DNA of 64,000 bases from Paenibacillus graminis (GTDB taxonomy: Bacteria; Bacillota; Bacilli; Paenibacillales; Paenibacillaceae): assembly GCF_000758705.1 (NCBI RefSeq), contig NZ_CP009287.1, positions 6,014,001 through 6,078,000 on the forward strand. The letters are read 5' to 3'. The position numbers and the translations under genes are program-made. This document shows, in pieces, positions 1-8,345 of the stretch; positions within the stretch are counted from its first letter, which is position 1; each line of letters begins with the position of its first letter. Below the pieces are notes generated by a model that was not told where the DNA came from, made no database searches, and was given only the letters and a program-made list of their open reading frames with translations.

Positions 1-23
1 GAAACTGCGCTGCATCAACATTT

Positions 24-106
24 AGTGGGAATTAGTATACTTAAATTAGCGATAAACAAGGTCTGGCGTTACTTAGGACTAAATTAAGTATACTTTTTCC
101 CACTCG
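24..106. repeat. Imperfect inverted repeat, about 27-bp arms
   Basis: Arms at about 24-51 and 81-106 are near-complementary: the left contains AGTATACTTAAATTAG and the right contains CTAAATTAAGTATACT. The loop is about 30 bp. It lies downstream of the interrupted lipoprotein gene. It could be a terminator-like hairpin or part of a dispersed intergenic repeat; function unknown. Confidence 0.5.
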
Positions 107-162
107 CGGTGCTAGAGGAGAGAAATTGCTCAATTTAAGTTTCCTTTTTCCACTTAAGTGGC

Positions 163-229
163 GCACAAGTAGTACTCATTCGCAGACTCCAGCTGCTGCA
201 CAAGTAGTAAGCTTTCGCAGATTCACAGC
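163..229. repeat. Two-copy tandem repeat of about 33 bp
   Basis: Two copies (about 163-194 and 197-229) share GCACAAGTAGTA, then a few variable bases, TTCGCAGA and CAGCT. The stretch 1-490 has no convincing gene. It also holds a TTTCCTTTTTCCACTTAA block (about 141-158) that recurs near 52641-52665, and GC-rich repeat-like sequence at 290-390. Confidence 0.5.
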
Positions 230-490
230 TATATAGATTGAACTTGTGATTTTCTATTTTGGGATTTGGACGTGACTCCGGGGAATGTTTGGACTTCCGG
301 CCGCTGTGGACTGCAGATTTCTTAGATTTGTACCGCTGTTCGCGGTGGAAATCCGCAGACAAAGGCGGGTGCTAACGCTCCTACAGTTCCAAACTTACTT
401 CCCCCCACCATTTTATCCCTTTTTCTAATTTTCAAGTTCAATCTATATAACAAGCTTCACAATCGCCAGCCCAAGTGACCCTCGCCGCAA

Positions 491-1315
491 TCACTTCTCG
501 AAACCCTTAGGTTTGAGCGATTTTCTTTTTCTAATGAATAGAGTGACCGCAAGGGCCAAGAGCAGAATAACAGCGCCGCCGGCGATGGCGATATTCCAGA
601 TATTCGGTACATACACCACAAGGCGCAGCGGTTCGGAATCAGCCATCGTAATATGCCAGGTCAGCGTATTCCCGTCCTGTTCAGCAGCATTGTTTGGCCC
701 GTACAGATCATAGGGCAGTGTTAATTTAAAATCCAGCGCCAGATTCTGCATCAGCAGCCGGACCAGCGGCTTCGGTACACTCAGCGTTCCAAGACCGTCT
801 ATAATCTCATCCGAATAGGCATTCAGCTTGGGCTGAACCGCTGCATCATACCGGGTATACAGCCATTTGCCCTCTGTCTTGACTTCAGTGTCGACGAACT
901 CCAGGCTTCCTGCATTCTGCATATCCTGTATGGAGTCATAGGATTTAAGGAATTGGTACACCGTGGATTTGCCGTTTTTTGTTTTGTGCAGTTCGATTCC
1001 GGCGGCCTGCAGCCTGCTGGTAAGCAGTTCCTCTACTTTGCCGCCGGCCAGCGATTCCGCGCGCGAGTCCAACTGGAGGCTGAAGGCAATATCTATGCCT
1101 CCATCCTTCTTCACCGTGACATGCGCTGTCCCATTGGCGCGTTGAGGTTGTAAGTCATGCATTTTCTTTAATGGATTGGGCTCTATGCCCCCTGCAATAT
1201 CGGTTTGCTCATTTTGATAGGGAATCACTTTGAAATTGAAAGCGACCAAACAAATAAGAAAATATACAGAACACTGCTTTATAAAACTCAAAGGAAAATT
1301 AACTGACTTCTCCAT
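491..1315 (-). CDS. DUF3153/LppM-like membrane protein, chimeric after island integration
   Basis: This 274-residue protein has two origins. Residues 60-274 are the body of a DUF3153/LppM-like envelope protein, with a mainly beta domain, a C-terminal membrane helix near residues 243-263 and a basic tail (IRKRKS). Residues 1-59 are encoded by the end of the inserted island. They supply ATG (1315), a ribosome site AGGTG just upstream and a hydrophobic segment at about residues 9-32. The original N-terminus, a classical lipoprotein signal, lies at 16521-16607. The present form lacks a lipobox cysteine, so it should be anchored by transmembrane segments instead of lipid. The frame is intact across the junction at 1122-1138, so the gene may still be expressed. 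The family function is not established. Confidence 0.8.
   Translation of the reverse strand: MEKSVNFPLSFIKQCSVYFLICLVAFNFKVIPYQNEQTDIAGGIEPNPLKKMHDLQPQRANGTAHVTVKKDGGIDIAFSLQLDSRAESLAGGKVEELLTSRLQAAGIELHKTKNGKSTVYQFLKSYDSIQDMQNAGSLEFVDTEVKTEGKWLYTRYDAAVQPKLNAYSDEIIDGLGTLSVPKPLVRLLMQNLALDFKLTLPYDLYGPNNAAEQDGNTLTWHITMADSEPLRLVVYVPNIWNIAIAGGAVILLLALAVTLFIRKRKSLKPKGFEK
1122..1160. other. Left attachment junction of the serine-recombinase island
   Basis: The core TGCGCTGTCCCATTGGC (1122-1138) is repeated exactly at 16525-16541. To its left is host gene sequence. To its right is the island arm GCGTTGAGGTTGTAAGTCAT (1139-1158). Joined to the right island end, this arm forms a palindrome of about 23 bp per side centred on CC (1131-1132), typical of attP for large serine recombinases. 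Confidence 0.8.
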
Positions 1316-1599
1316 TATGCACCTACTTTTTATATGTATTTACGTTATATCATTCAGTATACTATGTAAATCACCCTCTATCACTTGAGGATAACCTTCT
1401 TAAGCTGCTGCTTATTTTAATTTAATATGAGATATGTTATGCCTTGGAAATACTCGTTTTTATCGAGGATTGGAAAATGGATAATCATAACACATTTACA
1501 GGTAAGCCTACAATGACCTCACTGTGATTAAGCTGATCATTAAATTAAATCATTGAAAATCGTGAGTTTGCTTAATATCAAGCCACCCTATCGTTTAGA

Positions 1600-2245
1600 A
1601 GAAACCCTTTCACAGCAAGCTGAGGTACTATTGCCGGAAGCCTCGGTTATCTTTACCTAATCGGTGATGTCGTTTCTGCTTTCTCCACAGAGAACTAGGA
1701 TAGTCTGCTTCGATCACGTTTGATTTCGGTACTAATGGCCCTCTTCACTTGATTCTAGCTTACTGCCTTTTTGAGAACCTTCGCCGTACATGTTACCATC
1801 TACCATGCAAGATTCGGTACAGGCCCGCTAACTAAGCTATGCCCCTTCAACCTTTCAGGTTTATAGAGCGTATCTTTACGGCATTCTAAAATAATTCCTC
1901 CATGCAGAGGATGTTCTCCCCAATCCACTACATTTTCTTTCAATCCATGCCGTTCCCGATACGCTAGAGAGCTCTTGACTAATGCTCCAAGGTATTATTC
2001 AGGTTCCATGGCATTCGTCTAGCCCGCGAGACTTCACTTCCTCTGTCTCCACTTGCCAGGTCTTTTTGACGACGCAGCAGGATTCACTTGATGTTGCAGT
2101 CTGGCTTGTCTCTTACGTAATCACGTTAATGAGCCTTTGCACCACCTTTCACCGCACGCAGCCTCCCAGCTAGGTGCGAACTTGATCCTTCCTGGACCGG
2201 ACTTTCATCGACTAGAAATTATGTGCTTACCGGGGCATGTCAACA
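1600..2245 (-). ncRNA. Possible group II intron 5' part, without reverse transcriptase
   Basis: There is no open frame of note. Read on the minus strand the stretch has the look of intron domain I, including GATGAAAGTCCGGTCCAGG and GTGCGGTGAAAGGTGGTGC. No reverse transcriptase frame follows, so it would be a truncated remnant. The call rests on pattern memory only; covariance modelling would settle it. The neighbouring stretch 1396-1600 holds nothing recognised. Confidence 0.35.
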
Positions 2246-2249
2246 CAAA

Positions 2250-2312
2250 AATACCTTCAAGATTCCTACATATCATTCGATATGTTTTCTGTCTCTTGAA
2301 GGTATTATGTTT
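2250..2312 (-). terminator. Hairpin after the RCC1 pseudogene
   Basis: Arms ATACCTTCAAGA and TCTTGAAGGTAT enclose an inner CATATC/GATATG stem. On the minus strand the stem is followed by a T run, which fits a Rho-independent terminator just after the RCC1 stop at 2342. Confidence 0.5.
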
Positions 2313-2341
2313 CTTCCTTCCAACGGTACAGGAAGACTTTA

Positions 2342-3390
2342 CTATTTAATGATCAAATAACAATTTTCCGACCATTCCGACCATAATGTACCATCAAATA
2401 CTTTAACCTTTACCATTAACAGCTTGTAAGTCGGAAGATTATCTGTGACCGTCCAACCGGCCGTATTGCTGGTCGTATTCTGGACCACGGTCCTCGAATC
2501 CAGCACGACTTCTCCCGCTTCATCTAGAATCTGTACCTGGAATCCGGTAAATATGGTCCCTGCACTGTCGTTTTGTGTCCACCCCATACTTGGGGTGGTT
2601 ATCCCCACCACTGTCGGTACTTCCTGGCTTTCCGACGGTGTGGTCAGGGTCACCTTTGGCGCTCCATTGGTCTGTACCAATACTGGCACCAAACGGTTGG
2701 TCAGGCTTCCGTCTCCCAACTGGCCGTATCCATTGCTCCCCCACGACCATACACTTCCGTCGCTGCCCTTGGCCAGACTGTGGGTTCTTCCTGCCGACAC
2801 TTCCCGGATGCCGCTCAGTCCCGTCACTTGGATCGGTTCCCAACGGTCCGTCTGGGTACCATCTCCCAATTGACCCCCGTTGTTATACCCCCAGGCCCAT
2901 ACGCTTCCATCACTCTTGACGGCCAAACTGTAGGACTCTCCACCTGCCATTCCAATGACTCCATTTATTCCTGGTACCTGCTGCACTCTTTCCGAGTAGC
3001 TTACACTTGTCGTTCCATCCTCCAGTTCTCCATATCTATTGGATTCCCCATGCCCAGAGTGTCCCGTCTTTCTTCAAGGCTAACTGGTGTAATGCTCCGG
3101 AGGCGATCTGTTTGAACGCCCGATAGATTGTCTACTTTGGCAAAGGTTGAATTCACCACTTTCCACACAGTTCCATCGTTTTTCAGCGCCAAAACTTTTG
3201 TTTTAGCTACAATTGCCGTTATTCCGCTCAGACCTACCGCCTTGACCGGCGTTAACCGTTGGGTATTTGTTCCATCCCCCAACTGATTATTGGAGTTATT
3301 TCCCCAGCCCCAAACGGTTCCGTCACTCTTCAAGGCCAGGCTATACCCACTGCCGATGCTATGGCGATGACTCCGCTAAGTCCTTATCAA
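2342..3390 (-). pseudogene. RCC1-repeat surface protein, frameshifted
   Basis: Two frames encode consecutive RCC1 beta-propeller repeats (SDGSVWAWGYNNGGQLGDG, SDGSVWSWGSNGYGQLGDG and similar). The reading frame breaks near 2990-3000, within 3001-3110 and again near 3333. The C-terminal 100 residues form an Fn3/Ig-like module ending WSEWSENCYLIIK. RCC1 repeats in Gram-positive bacteria usually belong to large secreted or surface proteins. No start or signal peptide remains. A related fragment with the same C-terminal module lies at 14640-15115, in the same orientation. I treat both as remnants of one family, duplicated and decayed inside the island. Confidence 0.75.
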
Positions 3391-3442
3391 ATTACAAATC
3401 CTCTTCATATAGTTCCATATCGTCTGATCAAGTTATAATTGA

Positions 3443-4090
3443 TTATTTTATCTCTAATCCTAAATCTCCGCATACTTTATAAGGGTCACAGAAACTAATA
3501 CTTTTATCTATGTCTATTACAAAATCTATCAGTAATCTTTCATTACTTTTATTAAAAACTTTTAACCTGACATCTTCTCCATATGTTAAACCGAGTAACC
3601 CGTCGACATCGTTTTTCTTAATCTCCTCATTAGTAGTTTTATTCAATACAACAACGTTAACATTTCTTATCTCCTTGAACCTTTCCCTACTTTTATCAAT
3701 ATTCACTCGATATGGTAGGTGTTCTTGTTCTATTAAAACATCTACTTTTTCCATAAACTTTTCATGGTTCGAGAAACTAATATTAGAAAGTTTTTGATTT
3801 AATGACGATTTTGATTCAATGAGCCAAGGTGTAAGAAAAAAAAAGAGAATAGTTGTAGCGACACAGATAAGAAGCAAAAGTTGCATTTTTTTTTCTAATA
3901 GGTGTCTTGCAAAAAAAAGATAGATTACGATACACAATAAAAAAATGGTAATATTAAAAAATAAAGAATCATAGTGGGTTACTTTGAATAAATCACCACC
4001 ACCAATAGAAAAGATTATTCCTATAACTAAAAACCACATGCCTACTCCAATTGCTGCGCTTAACGCAATAAAAAATATACTCATTTTCAT
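3443..4090 (-). CDS. Small membrane protein of unknown function
   Basis: This 215-residue protein has three predicted membrane helices in its first 100 residues (about 4-30, 43-60, 70-92), then a soluble domain of about 115 residues. AAAGGAG lies 8 bases before the ATG, supporting the start. It is AT-rich and island-borne. Just upstream lies the tail of a degenerate frame ending DDGEPGT (about 4113-4260). A similar tail sits upstream of the membrane protein at 10653-11096, so the two loci look like diverged copies of one arrangement. An immunity or accessory role would be a guess; no family was recognised. Confidence 0.65.
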   Translation of the reverse strand: MKMSIFFIALSAAIGVGMWFLVIGIIFSIGGGDLFKVTHYDSLFFNITIFLLCIVIYLFFARHLLEKKMQLLLLICVATTILFFFLTPWLIESKSSLNQKLSNISFSNHEKFMEKVDVLIEQEHLPYRVNIDKSRERFKEIRNVNVVVLNKTTNEEIKKNDVDGLLGLTYGEDVRLKVFNKSNERLLIDFVIDIDKSISFCDPYKVCGDLGLEIK

Positions 4091-4112
4091 TTTTTTATTC
4101 TCCTTTGACTAG

Positions 4113-4290
4113 GTGCCAGGTTCCCCATCATCAAAACAATTAGAATAAGTGTACAATTTTATATCTTCCATTCTCTTCATCAGCAGACTAAAAATCGAAA
4201 GTTGTGAACTCAACAATACATCCAAAAACCATTTAACCCCTTTTATGTAATCATCGGTAAGTTAAAGAATAAAATGAATAGTAACCCTAT
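4113..4290 (-). pseudogene. C-terminal fragment of an unknown gene, copy 1
   Basis: Minus-strand translation gives VTIHFIL, a stop, then LTDDYIKGVKWFLDVLL and onward to GEPGT. The DNA at 4236-4290 is similar to 11236-11292. The upstream part is missing. It precedes the membrane protein gene ending at 3443. Confidence 0.4.
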
Positions 4291-4414
4291 GCTTTACAAC
4301 ACTCTATTTCAGTTCACTTTAAGTCGTCTGTGCCTACCTTCAAATCATGGGTAATAGGAGGAAAAAATTAATAATCTATTATAGTGTAGAAAAGTCCAGA
4401 AAAGCTCATTTGAG

Positions 4415-4450
4415 TGCTGTGATTAACCATTGGCGCGTTGAGGTTGTAAG
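4415..4450. other. Second att-like site, left-end type
   Basis: From CC (4427-4428) rightward the sequence matches the left island end (CCATTGGCGCGTTGAGG). Leftward it differs completely (GTGCTGTGATTAA). The switch falls exactly on the central CC of the reconstructed attP, as expected from serine-recombinase strand exchange. Confidence 0.6.
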
Positions 4451-4611
4451 TCATGCATTTTCTTTAATGGATTAGGCTCTATGCCCCCAGCAATATCGGT
4501 TTGCTCGTTTTGATAGGGAATCGCTCTGAAATTGAAAGCGACCAAACAAACAAGAAAATATATAAAACACTGCTTTGCAAAACTCAAAGGATAATTAACT
4601 GACTTCTCCAT
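4423..4611 (-). pseudogene. Second copy of the island-end N-terminal coding segment
   Basis: Sixty-two codons starting MEKSVNYPLSFAKQC match the first 62 residues of the chimeric gene at 491-1315 with a few substitutions, then stop (TAA) right at the att-like site. The start is ATG at 4611, preceded by GAGGTGCATA. Homology to the first copy covers about 4427-4690 against 1131-1395, including upstream non-coding sequence. The frame has stayed open despite sequence divergence, which suggests this end was selected to provide a usable N-terminus. Here it has no target gene to fuse to. Confidence 0.7.
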
Positions 4612-4868
4612 TATGCACCTCACTTTTTATATGTATTTACGTTATATCATTCAGACTAATATGTAAATTCCCCTTCAATACTTGAGCATAGTCTGTTATC
4701 TTCAAGTTTTTCACCCATAGCATAGTAACACCTCCAAATCAATAATACTGCCAGTAATCTGTATTGCTCGGTCCACCTGTCCTCCAGTACCGCTATACGC
4801 CTATCTGTGGGCATCGTTTGATGGGTATCTCTTTCCCAACCCTATAAATGTCCAAAGAAAATAAAGTC

Positions 4869-5763
4869 TTATAAATTTGCGCAGGCCACGAGTGCCACCT
4901 TGTGTGGTTTTCCTTCAGCTCGTTTACGGTCGTAAAACTCTTTGAGCCGAGTGTTACGAGAACGAATCAGCCCGCACTGGACAGCCATAACCAGCGCATA
5001 ACGAAGCTGCCTGGAGCCACGTTTGGTGATTCGATTGCGGGTTGCCGTGAACTTGCCTGAAGCGAAGACAGTGGGGTCGATGCCTGCGAAGGCAACCAGT
5101 TTTTTAGGGTGATCAAATCGCTCGATTTCTCCTAATTCCGATAAAATTGTTGCAGCAATTTTATGGCCAATGCCGGGAATCGACCCGTTTGGAGTACCAT
5201 ATATGAGGTAGGGAACTCATTTAAGAATCGAAGTGGGATGCTTGAATACATGGCCCCAAAGACACCTTTGTACGCAGGGAAAACTTGATCCAGAACAGCT
5301 TGGAACTGCAATTTAGTCTGCACGCACATCTTGGAAAGAGACTCGTACTATCGCGTTAGATAGCGCAGATTAAGTAGTTGCATCCCCTTTTTTTGAAGGG
5401 CTCAAACTCTTCTTTGTAATACAACTCACCCAGAAGATAAGCATCTGCAGCATCCGTCTTCACTTTACGAAGGGTGGACTTCCTAAGCCGATTTGAGATG
5501 AGCGGATTAATGACAATGTACAGAAAGTGATGCTCCTCCAAGAATTGAGCAACGGAGCTTTGGTAATGCCCAGTTGCTTCTAGAATAAGCATAGTTCGTT
5601 GACAAGACACGTGCTCGACATCCTGAATAACTTGAAGCAGCTTCGCCAACCCTTCCCGAGTATGCTCGAAATGGAACGTTCCTCTGTAAGATTTTCCATG
5701 CTCTAAAAAAGCTTGTCCATGACTTTCTTCTTTAGAAATATCTAGGCCGATAACAGGATTCAT
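4869..5763 (-). pseudogene. IS110-family transposase, frameshifted
   Basis: The N-terminal DEDD domain is intact from ATG 5763 (MNPVIGLDISKEESHG) through LEATGHY and TDAADAY to about 5370. The C-terminal transposase_20 part (SIPGIGHKIAATILSELGE, then AFAGIDP and TKRGSRQLRYALVMA) is readable only in other frames, with breaks near 5350 and 5175 and apparent loss of sequence between VLQTG and the SIPGIG region. IS110 enzymes are RuvC-like recombinases guided by a non-coding bridge RNA. This copy should be inactive. It ends at the TAA at 4869. Confidence 0.85.
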
Positions 5764-6290
5764 ATAATTTCTCCTTAATATAGATTTGCCGGCAACCCTA
5801 TGTTCTTCTTTTCGCTCCATAGCATCGCTTGTTATACGGGATCTCACGTCCCAACCAGCCTCAATCATGGTCATGACAAGTAGGGGTGAACATTATAGCG
5901 CTATGGATCTAGTCCCACGGGCAGGTACGTTCGACCGGGCTAACTCAATCTTGAAAGCAAATAAAAAAAAAGGATCAACCAGTAAAAACTGGCTGACCTC
6001 ATAATACGAACGGGCAGGATAGTTACAGCATCGTCTCCCGTTAACATCAATGTCTACGTATTTTGTCTCCGTATTTATTTTAGTTCTAACTCCCATAAAC
6101 ATATCTGCTCTTACATAGGGTAGGGGCTCGATCTGCTCGAAAGGAACGGTGCTTTAATAAAACCGATTTGTAAAGATGAACGGCATTAGGTAGCTGTAGC
6201 TTGGTGCTACTGCCCAAAAAGAGCGATGTTGCGCGAAGCCAGCGTACGGTTAATGGTGGCATGGATGATTTTCCGTCCGTATGAGAAAGT
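5764..6290 (-). other. Upstream region of the IS110 remnant; no gene
   Basis: No convincing coding sequence. In IS110-group elements the bridge RNA is encoded between the left end and the transposase start, so 5764-5950 is where it would lie; I cannot identify its loops by eye. The motif ACGGGCAGG occurs at about 5918 and 6010 and again at about 7982 and 12261. Confidence 0.3.
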
Positions 6291-6294
6291 TGAG

Positions 6295-7143
6295 TTATTC
6301 ATAATATCCTTCAGTAGATTTTCTCAAAGTTTTGAATTGATCCATATCATGCCCGAACCACACTTGGGAATTCGTGCGGGCAGCCAAAGTGCGAATTTTC
6401 TCTACTGCGTTTCGATAGCCGATCAAATCATAAATAATACCAGGCGGCTTGACCGGAGGACCAAAACTTTCCGCAGTATAAATGGCATCGGAAGCTAAAA
6501 TGATTCCGCCGGTTTCTGGCATTTCGATCTGAAGACCTAACATTCCCCATGCATGACCGCTTCCGAAATTCAAGATTTTGATACCATCCACCAGATCCAA
6601 ATTGTCTTCTCCCGTTTTGATCATTTTCCATTGCAGCTGGTTTTTGATCCATGCGTCAATATCAGCCCACACATAGGCTCCTTCTTTTTCATTGCGGGCG
6701 TAGGTCTGCAGTGCTCCATTAAACTCATCCTCATGGACAATAATGGTCGCGTTCGTGAACAATTCGAGGCATCCTGCATGGTCCAGATGCAAGTGGGAGA
6801 CAACAACATACTTGATTTCCTCAGGTCTAACCTTAAGCTGCTCCAATCGGTTATGCAGGTAACATTCCTCGCTTGCCACCCATGGAGACGACAGTTGGGT
6901 CGATTGTGCCCAGCGCCCTTGAGCGCCCATTGAGTTTGGGTTGCAGGCTGTATCAAACAAGATTTTCCCCTCAGGATGGTCAATCAACACCGTATAAATT
7001 GGAAACTCCATGAATTGTGTCTGGGCATTCGGATTATTAATTGTTGCTGGATTATGCATGGAGATGATCCAATTTTTATCCATGCTCATTCGACCGTTAT
7101 CCAATACATATAGCTTGGGATGCATTTTTATAATATTTGTCAT
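6295..7143 (-). CDS. Metallo-beta-lactamase-fold lactonase, AHL-lactonase type
   Basis: This 282-residue protein has the dinuclear-zinc motif HLHLDH (His117, His119, Asp121, His122). Further ligand candidates are the His in GSGHAWG, the Asp in ASDAIY and the His in WFGHD. Length and layout fit the AttM/AhlD-like N-acyl-homoserine lactonase group. It would open the lactone ring of acyl-homoserine lactones or related lactones in the cytoplasm, i.e. quorum quenching or lactone detoxification. The start has GGGTGGG nearby. It is divergent from an HxlR regulator at 7375, with a palindrome between them, so lactone- or quinone-responsive control is plausible. The exact substrate cannot be read from sequence. 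Confidence 0.8.
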   Translation of the reverse strand: MTNIIKMHPKLYVLDNGRMSMDKNWIISMHNPATINNPNAQTQFMEFPIYTVLIDHPEGKILFDTACNPNSMGAQGRWAQSTQLSSPWVASEECYLHNRLEQLKVRPEEIKYVVVSHLHLDHAGCLELFTNATIIVHEDEFNGALQTYARNEKEGAYVWADIDAWIKNQLQWKMIKTGEDNLDLVDGIKILNFGSGHAWGMLGLQIEMPETGGIILASDAIYTAESFGPPVKPPGIIYDLIGYRNAVEKIRTLAARTNSQVWFGHDMDQFKTLRKSTEGYYE

Positions 7144-7324
7144 GTTTATTACCCACCCATCAAAGTAATCCAGTACAAGGTAACCCCTTTTGGGAGCGCA
7201 TCTTCTTGCTCTTGGAACACCCGGATTCGCCCTTAAGCGGTGTCTTTGCTATGGCAGATTTAGCTTAAGCTGCTCAGTACTGGTATAGACATACAGTAAT
7301 GCAAAAAATAAAATGATATAAGTA

Positions 7325-7341
7325 GGCACTTTAAAGTGTCC
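7325..7341. promoter_or_regulatory. Palindromic operator candidate, HxlR
   Basis: GGCACTTTAAAGTGTCC is a near-perfect palindrome in the divergent spacer, about 20 bp before the AGGAGGGG of the HxlR gene. The position fits autoregulation and control of the lactonase. Confidence 0.45.
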
Positions 7342-7374
7342 TGGGAACTTCATAGTGCATAGGAGGGGAACTGT

Positions 7375-7785
7375 TTGGCACATTCATCAACAACTAAACA
7401 ATCTAATATTTCGTTATCCAATTGCGGCTATAGCAAAGTTCTTGATATTATCTCTAACAAGTGGACTGCACTTGTTATATATGCCATGGAAAACGGTAAA
7501 ATCAGATATGGAGAAATGCTACGGAGGGTTGAGGGGATATCTAAAAAAATGTTTACCCAGACGGTACGCAAACTGGAACGTGATGGATTGGTTCAACGAC
7601 ACATTATTCCTACAGTACCTCTAAGTGTCGAGTATTCACTAACAACATTAGGGGAAACATTGCTTCAGCCGATGAAAGAGTTAAGGCAGTGGGGAAGAGA
7701 AAATTACACTCAAGTTGTAGAGGCGCGAGTTAAGTATGACTCTGCTTATACTCCTGGTTCACATGAAGCCGGCAGCATAAATTGA
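7375..7785 (+). CDS. HxlR-family transcription regulator
   Basis: This 136-residue winged-helix protein shows the HxlR pattern: KVLDIISNKWTALVIYAM, then RYGEMLRRVEGISKKMFTQ and VRKLERDGLVQR, with YSLTTLGETLLQP in the wing. The start is TTG at 7375, chosen because AGGAGGGG (7361-7368) sits 6 bases upstream. HxlR proteins bind palindromes as dimers and often respond to aldehydes, quinones or redox state. The divergent lactonase is the obvious target. Confidence 0.85.
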   Translation: MAHSSTTKQSNISLSNCGYSKVLDIISNKWTALVIYAMENGKIRYGEMLRRVEGISKKMFTQTVRKLERDGLVQRHIIPTVPLSVEYSLTTLGETLLQPMKELRQWGRENYTQVVEARVKYDSAYTPGSHEAGSIN

Positions 7786-8075
7786 TGAACTTTACAGTAC
7801 ATGAAATATTACGTCGTAATAGTGCAGTCTTGGATATCCGCTAGGCCTTGGAAGACTCTTTGAAGAGGCTGAAAACGGACTATTTCAATTTGCCTAACGA
7901 GCACCGCTTTATCCGGGAATGCCGACGAATTACCGATTAGATAAGTATCTAACTGGGCTTCCGTGCAATTTCATTAAGTGAACGGGCAGGTTAGTTGAAT
8001 AAATGGTACAGGATCAAAAAAAGTGAAAAAGGTGTAATAAATGAGGTTTGAAGAATTTTATGTTGGACAAATTTA
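7786..8075. other. Gene-poor spacer
   Basis: No supportable gene. It contains ACGGGCAGGTTAGTTGAATA (about 7981-8000), a member of the dispersed ACGGGCAGG motif set seen in this island. Confidence 0.3.
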
Positions 8076-8079
8076 AAAC

Positions 8080-8220
8080 TAGTACCTTGGCCCGTGCTTT
8101 TGCCTCCGGCTTCCTTCAGATCCACCTCACGGTGGACACCCTTGCCCTTGGCTAACGGTAGGCGCTCGCCAGCCCTCGTTCAGGACTTTCACCCTAGAGA
8201 TGACGCCCATGCTGGGCGTA
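8080..8220 (-). ncRNA. Group II intron domain I fragment
   Basis: On the minus strand the stretch reads as typical bacterial group II intron sequence: CTAGGGTGAAAGTCCTGAAC, then GGTGTCCACCGTGAGGTGGA and ATCTGAAGGAAGCCGGAGGC. The rest of the intron and its reverse transcriptase are absent, so it is a truncated remnant. Confidence 0.55.
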
Positions 8221-8226
8221 CTATCA

Positions 8227-8252
8227 GAACACAGTCCCCTGGGGCTGTGTTC
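8227..8252. terminator. Hairpin, terminator-like
   Basis: GAACACAG and CTGTGTTC arms surround CCC/GGG. TTTG follows on the plus strand. It insulates the next promoter. Confidence 0.45.
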
Positions 8253-8267
8253 TTTGTATAATATTCC

Positions 8268-8320
8268 TTGCTATATTAGTCTAATTAGACTATATTATGA
8301 TTCATGGTCTAATTAGACTA
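8268..8320 (+). promoter_or_regulatory. Promoter with two identical palindromic operators
   Basis: TTGCTA (8268-8273) and TATATT (8291-8296) are separated by 17 bp. The palindrome TAGTCTAATTAGACTA (8277-8292) fills the spacer, and a second copy with one change lies at 8305-8320. Both would block RNA polymerase when bound. The PadR-like protein encoded by the second gene of the operon is the likely repressor. Confidence 0.7.
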
Positions 8321-8345
8321 ATTTATTGGAAAAGAGGTCCTTATA

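Noticed and set aside
163..229. CRISPR array
   Set aside because: Only two copies, no uniform spacers, no cas genes.
135..362. 75-codon minus-strand frame
   Set aside because: No ribosome site, low-complexity charged translation, overlaps repeats.
2445..3115. Plus-strand frames of 142, 114 and 180 codons
   Set aside because: Antisense of RCC1 repeats, open only because of repeat composition.
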